Of a stretch of 64,000 nt of DNA, positions 62,354 to 64,000 are shown piece by piece; the first letter of the stretch is position 1; the number at the start of each line of letters is the position of its first letter. Source of the stretch: Pseudomonadota bacterium (GTDB lineage Bacteria; Pseudomonadota; Alphaproteobacteria; Rhizobiales; Hyphomicrobiaceae); NCBI GenBank assembly GCA_023405815.1, contig JAEXXM010000010.1, positions 62,001 through 126,000 of the forward strand, written 5' to 3'. The notes below the pieces were generated by a model that saw nothing but the letters and a program-made list of their open reading frames with translations, was not told the DNA's origin and ran no database searches. A program made the translations under genes and the position numbers.

Positions 62354-62553
62354 CCGCCCCAAGCACCCTGCAACGCGCGCTCTGGGGCGAAGCCGCCCTG
62401 ATCGCCTTCCGCCGCGCCACCGGTTGTGACTATGAGGACAGCCTCGGCGACCTCTTGTGCGACCTCATGCACTGGTCCGATGCCAGGGGCTTCGACTTCG
62501 AAGCCGCGCTCGAGCGCGCACGCGCCCACTACGAGGCGGAGGTGCGGCCATGA
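62350..62553 (+). CDS. Small hypothetical protein (67 residues)
   Basis: The ATG at 62350 overlaps the previous stop, and its own stop overlaps the methyltransferase start. The 67-residue product is helical, with ALWGEAALIAFRRATGCDYE and a Trp- and Asp-rich middle. No family is recognised. It may be a cofactor of the methyltransferase or just part of the element's small-gene string. Confidence 0.6.
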   Translation: MTAPSTLQRALWGEAALIAFRRATGCDYEDSLGDLLCDLMHWSDARGFDFEAALERARAHYEAEVRP

Positions 62554-63206
62554 CCTTCGCCACGCCCGCAGCCTGGAGCGCTTCCCGCAGCTTCGTGCCC
62601 CGCCGCCTGCCCAACGAGTTCTATCCGACGCCGCCCGAGGCCACACGCGCGCTGCTCTCGGTGGAGAGCTTCGACGGCCCCATCTGGGAGCCGGCCTGCG
62701 GCGACGGGCGCATCGCGCAGGTGCTCCTCGACCACGGGTATACGGTCGTCGCTACCGATCTGCACCCTTACGGGTACGGCGCTTCCGGCGTCGACTTCCT
62801 ACGCGAAGCTGAGCCGCGCGCCCGGCACATCGTCACCAACCCGCCTTACGGCTCAGGCCTCGCCGACCGCTTCGTGCACAAGGCGCTCGCCTTCGCGCGC
62901 AAGACCGGCGGCACGGTTGCCATGCTGCTCAACATGGCCTCGCTCTGTCATCCCCGGCGCACCGAATGGTGGCGTCAGGCGCCGCCCGCCCGGCTCTACG
63001 CCATCGACGATATCGTGTGCTGGCCCGAGGACCGCTACGGCCCGCCACCCGCCTACTTTACCAAGCACCGCTATGTCTGGGCGGTCTGGACCCAGGACAC
63101 GTCGCCACGACGGCCCCCGACCTTCTGGTGGCTCTCCGGCGCGGAGTTCCGGGCGCCGCACAAAACACTCACACGCGATCGATGCCATGAGAGGCGCTTC
63201 GCGTGA
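62550..63206 (+). CDS. DNA methyltransferase of N6-adenine type
   Basis: The ATG at 62550 overlaps the previous stop. The 218-residue protein has SAM motif I in IWEPACGDGRIAQVL, the acidic loop VVATDLHPYG and the catalytic NPPYG (HIVTNPPYGSGLADRF). These are marks of amino-methyltransferases with adenine as target. It is short, with no separate recognition domain, like solitary methyltransferases of phages and integrative elements. It may mask the element from host restriction, together with ArdC. The last residues (HERRFA) are basic. Confidence 0.85.
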   Translation: MTFATPAAWSASRSFVPRRLPNEFYPTPPEATRALLSVESFDGPIWEPACGDGRIAQVLLDHGYTVVATDLHPYGYGASGVDFLREAEPRARHIVTNPPYGSGLADRFVHKALAFARKTGGTVAMLLNMASLCHPRRTEWWRQAPPARLYAIDDIVCWPEDRYGPPPAYFTKHRYVWAVWTQDTSPRRPPTFWWLSGAEFRAPHKTLTRDRCHERRFA

Positions 63207-63237
63207 CGACCAACTCCTTGCCTTCCGCCTCATGAGG

Positions 63238-63498
63238 TTACGAGACGAGATCGGCCCGGATCACGAAGCCGACGTCCTTGCCCGCGCGGATGTGCTCATC
63301 GAGGCTCTGCGCTGCGGCATCGGCGATGGTCTCGAACTCGTCCCAGGCCCCGCGCAGATTGCGCCCGTGCATGCCGATGAGAAGCCTGAGCGCATCGCCG
63401 ATGAGCTCCCGGGCCAGGGAATGGCCGCAGACGGTGCGACCGTCCTCAAGGTAATGCACAGGATATGTCAGCTCGATGCGGCCACCCTCATCCGCCAT
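63238..63498 (-). CDS. Hypothetical protein (86 residues)
   Basis: AAGGAGG precedes the ATG at 63498. The product starts MADEGGRIELTYPVHYLEDG, a beta-rich opening, and continues with helices (LARELIGDALRLLIGMHG, DEFETIADAAAQSLDEHIRAG). It has no signal peptide. No family is recognised. It is convergent with the methyltransferase gene and follows the next gene on the same strand by 11 bases. Confidence 0.6.
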   Translation of the reverse strand: MADEGGRIELTYPVHYLEDGRTVCGHSLARELIGDALRLLIGMHGRNLRGAWDEFETIADAAAQSLDEHIRAGKDVGFVIRADLVS

Positions 63499-63509
63499 CG
63501 CATCCTCCT

Positions 63510-63995
63510 TTAGTCAATGACTGCGTCCGGCAACGCCGATGCAAGCGCGCGCCGCGCCCGATGGGCACGCATCTCGGCGAGCGCGTTGTTGAGCTCAACG
63601 GCAACCTTGTGCGCCTCGACGGCCGTCAAGCGCGCCGCCACGTGCATGACATCGCCATTGCGCAGGTACGCCGCCACGATGTGCACCGGATGCCAGAGCG
63701 ACTCGCGCGAGGCCAGAACCTCGAAGGAATTGATCTCGCTCTGGTGATAGGGCATTGCGCCATAGCCTCTGTGGCGCGTGAAGCCGTCCGGCGCGCGGTT
63801 CGAGCCATCGGCCATGAAGAAGAGGCTGCGCCACCGCATCGGCCGATCCCAGAGCTCGGCAAGGCAGACGTATTCCAGACCGATGAGAGCCGGAAGAATG
63901 AGCCAGTGGGGAAGGTCGGAAGCCCGATGCACGAAGCCGGTGCGCAGCACCACGAGTTGATGCTGAAGCTCGATCAAGCTCCACAGCATCAGCAT
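63510..63995 (-). CDS. Hypothetical protein (possibly cut by the window end)
   Basis: The frame is open to the window edge, so the true start may lie beyond 64000; the first ATG inside is at 63995. The visible 161 residues are mixed: an N-terminal hydrophobic part (DLPHWLILPALIGLEYVCLAELW), a middle with MADGSNRAPDGFTRHRGYGAMP and a basic helical end (EMRAHRARRALASAL). No family is recognised. It probably forms an operon with the next gene. Confidence 0.5.
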   Translation of the reverse strand: MLMLWSLIELQHQLVVLRTGFVHRASDLPHWLILPALIGLEYVCLAELWDRPMRWRSLFFMADGSNRAPDGFTRHRGYGAMPYHQSEINSFEVLASRESLWHPVHIVAAYLRNGDVMHVAARLTAVEAHKVAVELNNALAEMRAHRARRALASALPDAVID

Positions 63996-64000
63996 GGGCA

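Overview
The window is GC-rich DNA from an alphaproteobacterium, most likely of the Hyphomicrobiales. This is inferred from the NAD-dependent formate dehydrogenase, the groESL/HrcA-type control, the CcdAB, ArdC, RhuM and IS30 genes, and the codon use; no rRNA or intact tRNA is present to place it precisely. Start choices below rest on ribosome binding sites and overlaps read by eye.

Layout. (1) 1-4600 looks like ordinary chromosome: a GMC oxidoreductase cut by the window edge, a 401-residue formate dehydrogenase, an alpha/beta hydrolase and a small hypothetical gene. (2) At 4772-4816 lies the 3' end of a tRNA, without its 5' half, next to a tyrosine integrase (4984-6276). This is the left end of an integrated island. 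(3) 6364-18314 holds two cargo blocks: a Gld-type ABC export operon (ATPase, permease, GldG-like and DUF4340 proteins) and a heat/stress island (groES-groEL behind a CIRCE-like operator, a degenerate receiver protein, a CBS protein, two Hsp20 chaperones, an HtrA protease and a small exported protein). (4) At 18565-18773 a broken copy of the integrase 3' end marks a second, older insertion boundary.

(5) 18902-23553 carries plasmid/ICE maintenance genes: AlpA-like regulator, RepL-like initiator with upstream iterons, and ParA with a ribbon-helix-helix partner. (6) 23903-33256 is the most unusual part. A small membrane protein gene overlaps a 2233-residue pilin-headed fibre gene that ends in an S74 auto-processing chaperone. 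A 205-residue FimB/FimE-sized tyrosine recombinase converges on it. A perfect 18-bp inverted repeat enclosing 105 bp sits between the recombinase and two divergent membrane-protein genes. An IS30 element follows.

(7) 34561-53423 is a defence and addiction block: ccdAB plus a third small RHH gene; an ietAS ATPase/subtilase pair with a DUF6876 gene, enclosed by about 235-bp direct repeats; a type I restriction-modification operon (hsdRMS) that runs by overlap into a Gabija pair (gajA, gajB); an unknown zinc-ribbon gene; and an HTH/PIN toxin-antitoxin pair. (8) 54078-63995 is ICE/plasmid backbone: a long ParB-like protein, RhuM, ArdC anti-restriction protein, a HigBA-like module whose toxin is frameshifted, a WGR-domain protein, several short orphan genes and a five-gene ATGA-linked string ending in a DNA methyltransferase. 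Two of these backbone genes (parB-like and ardC) share a nearly identical leader of about 205 bp.

Together the right two thirds read as an integrative mobile element that carries its own replication/partition functions, several addiction modules, at least three anti-phage systems and an anti-restriction gene. The pilin-fibre/recombinase locus is the best candidate for an undescribed system.
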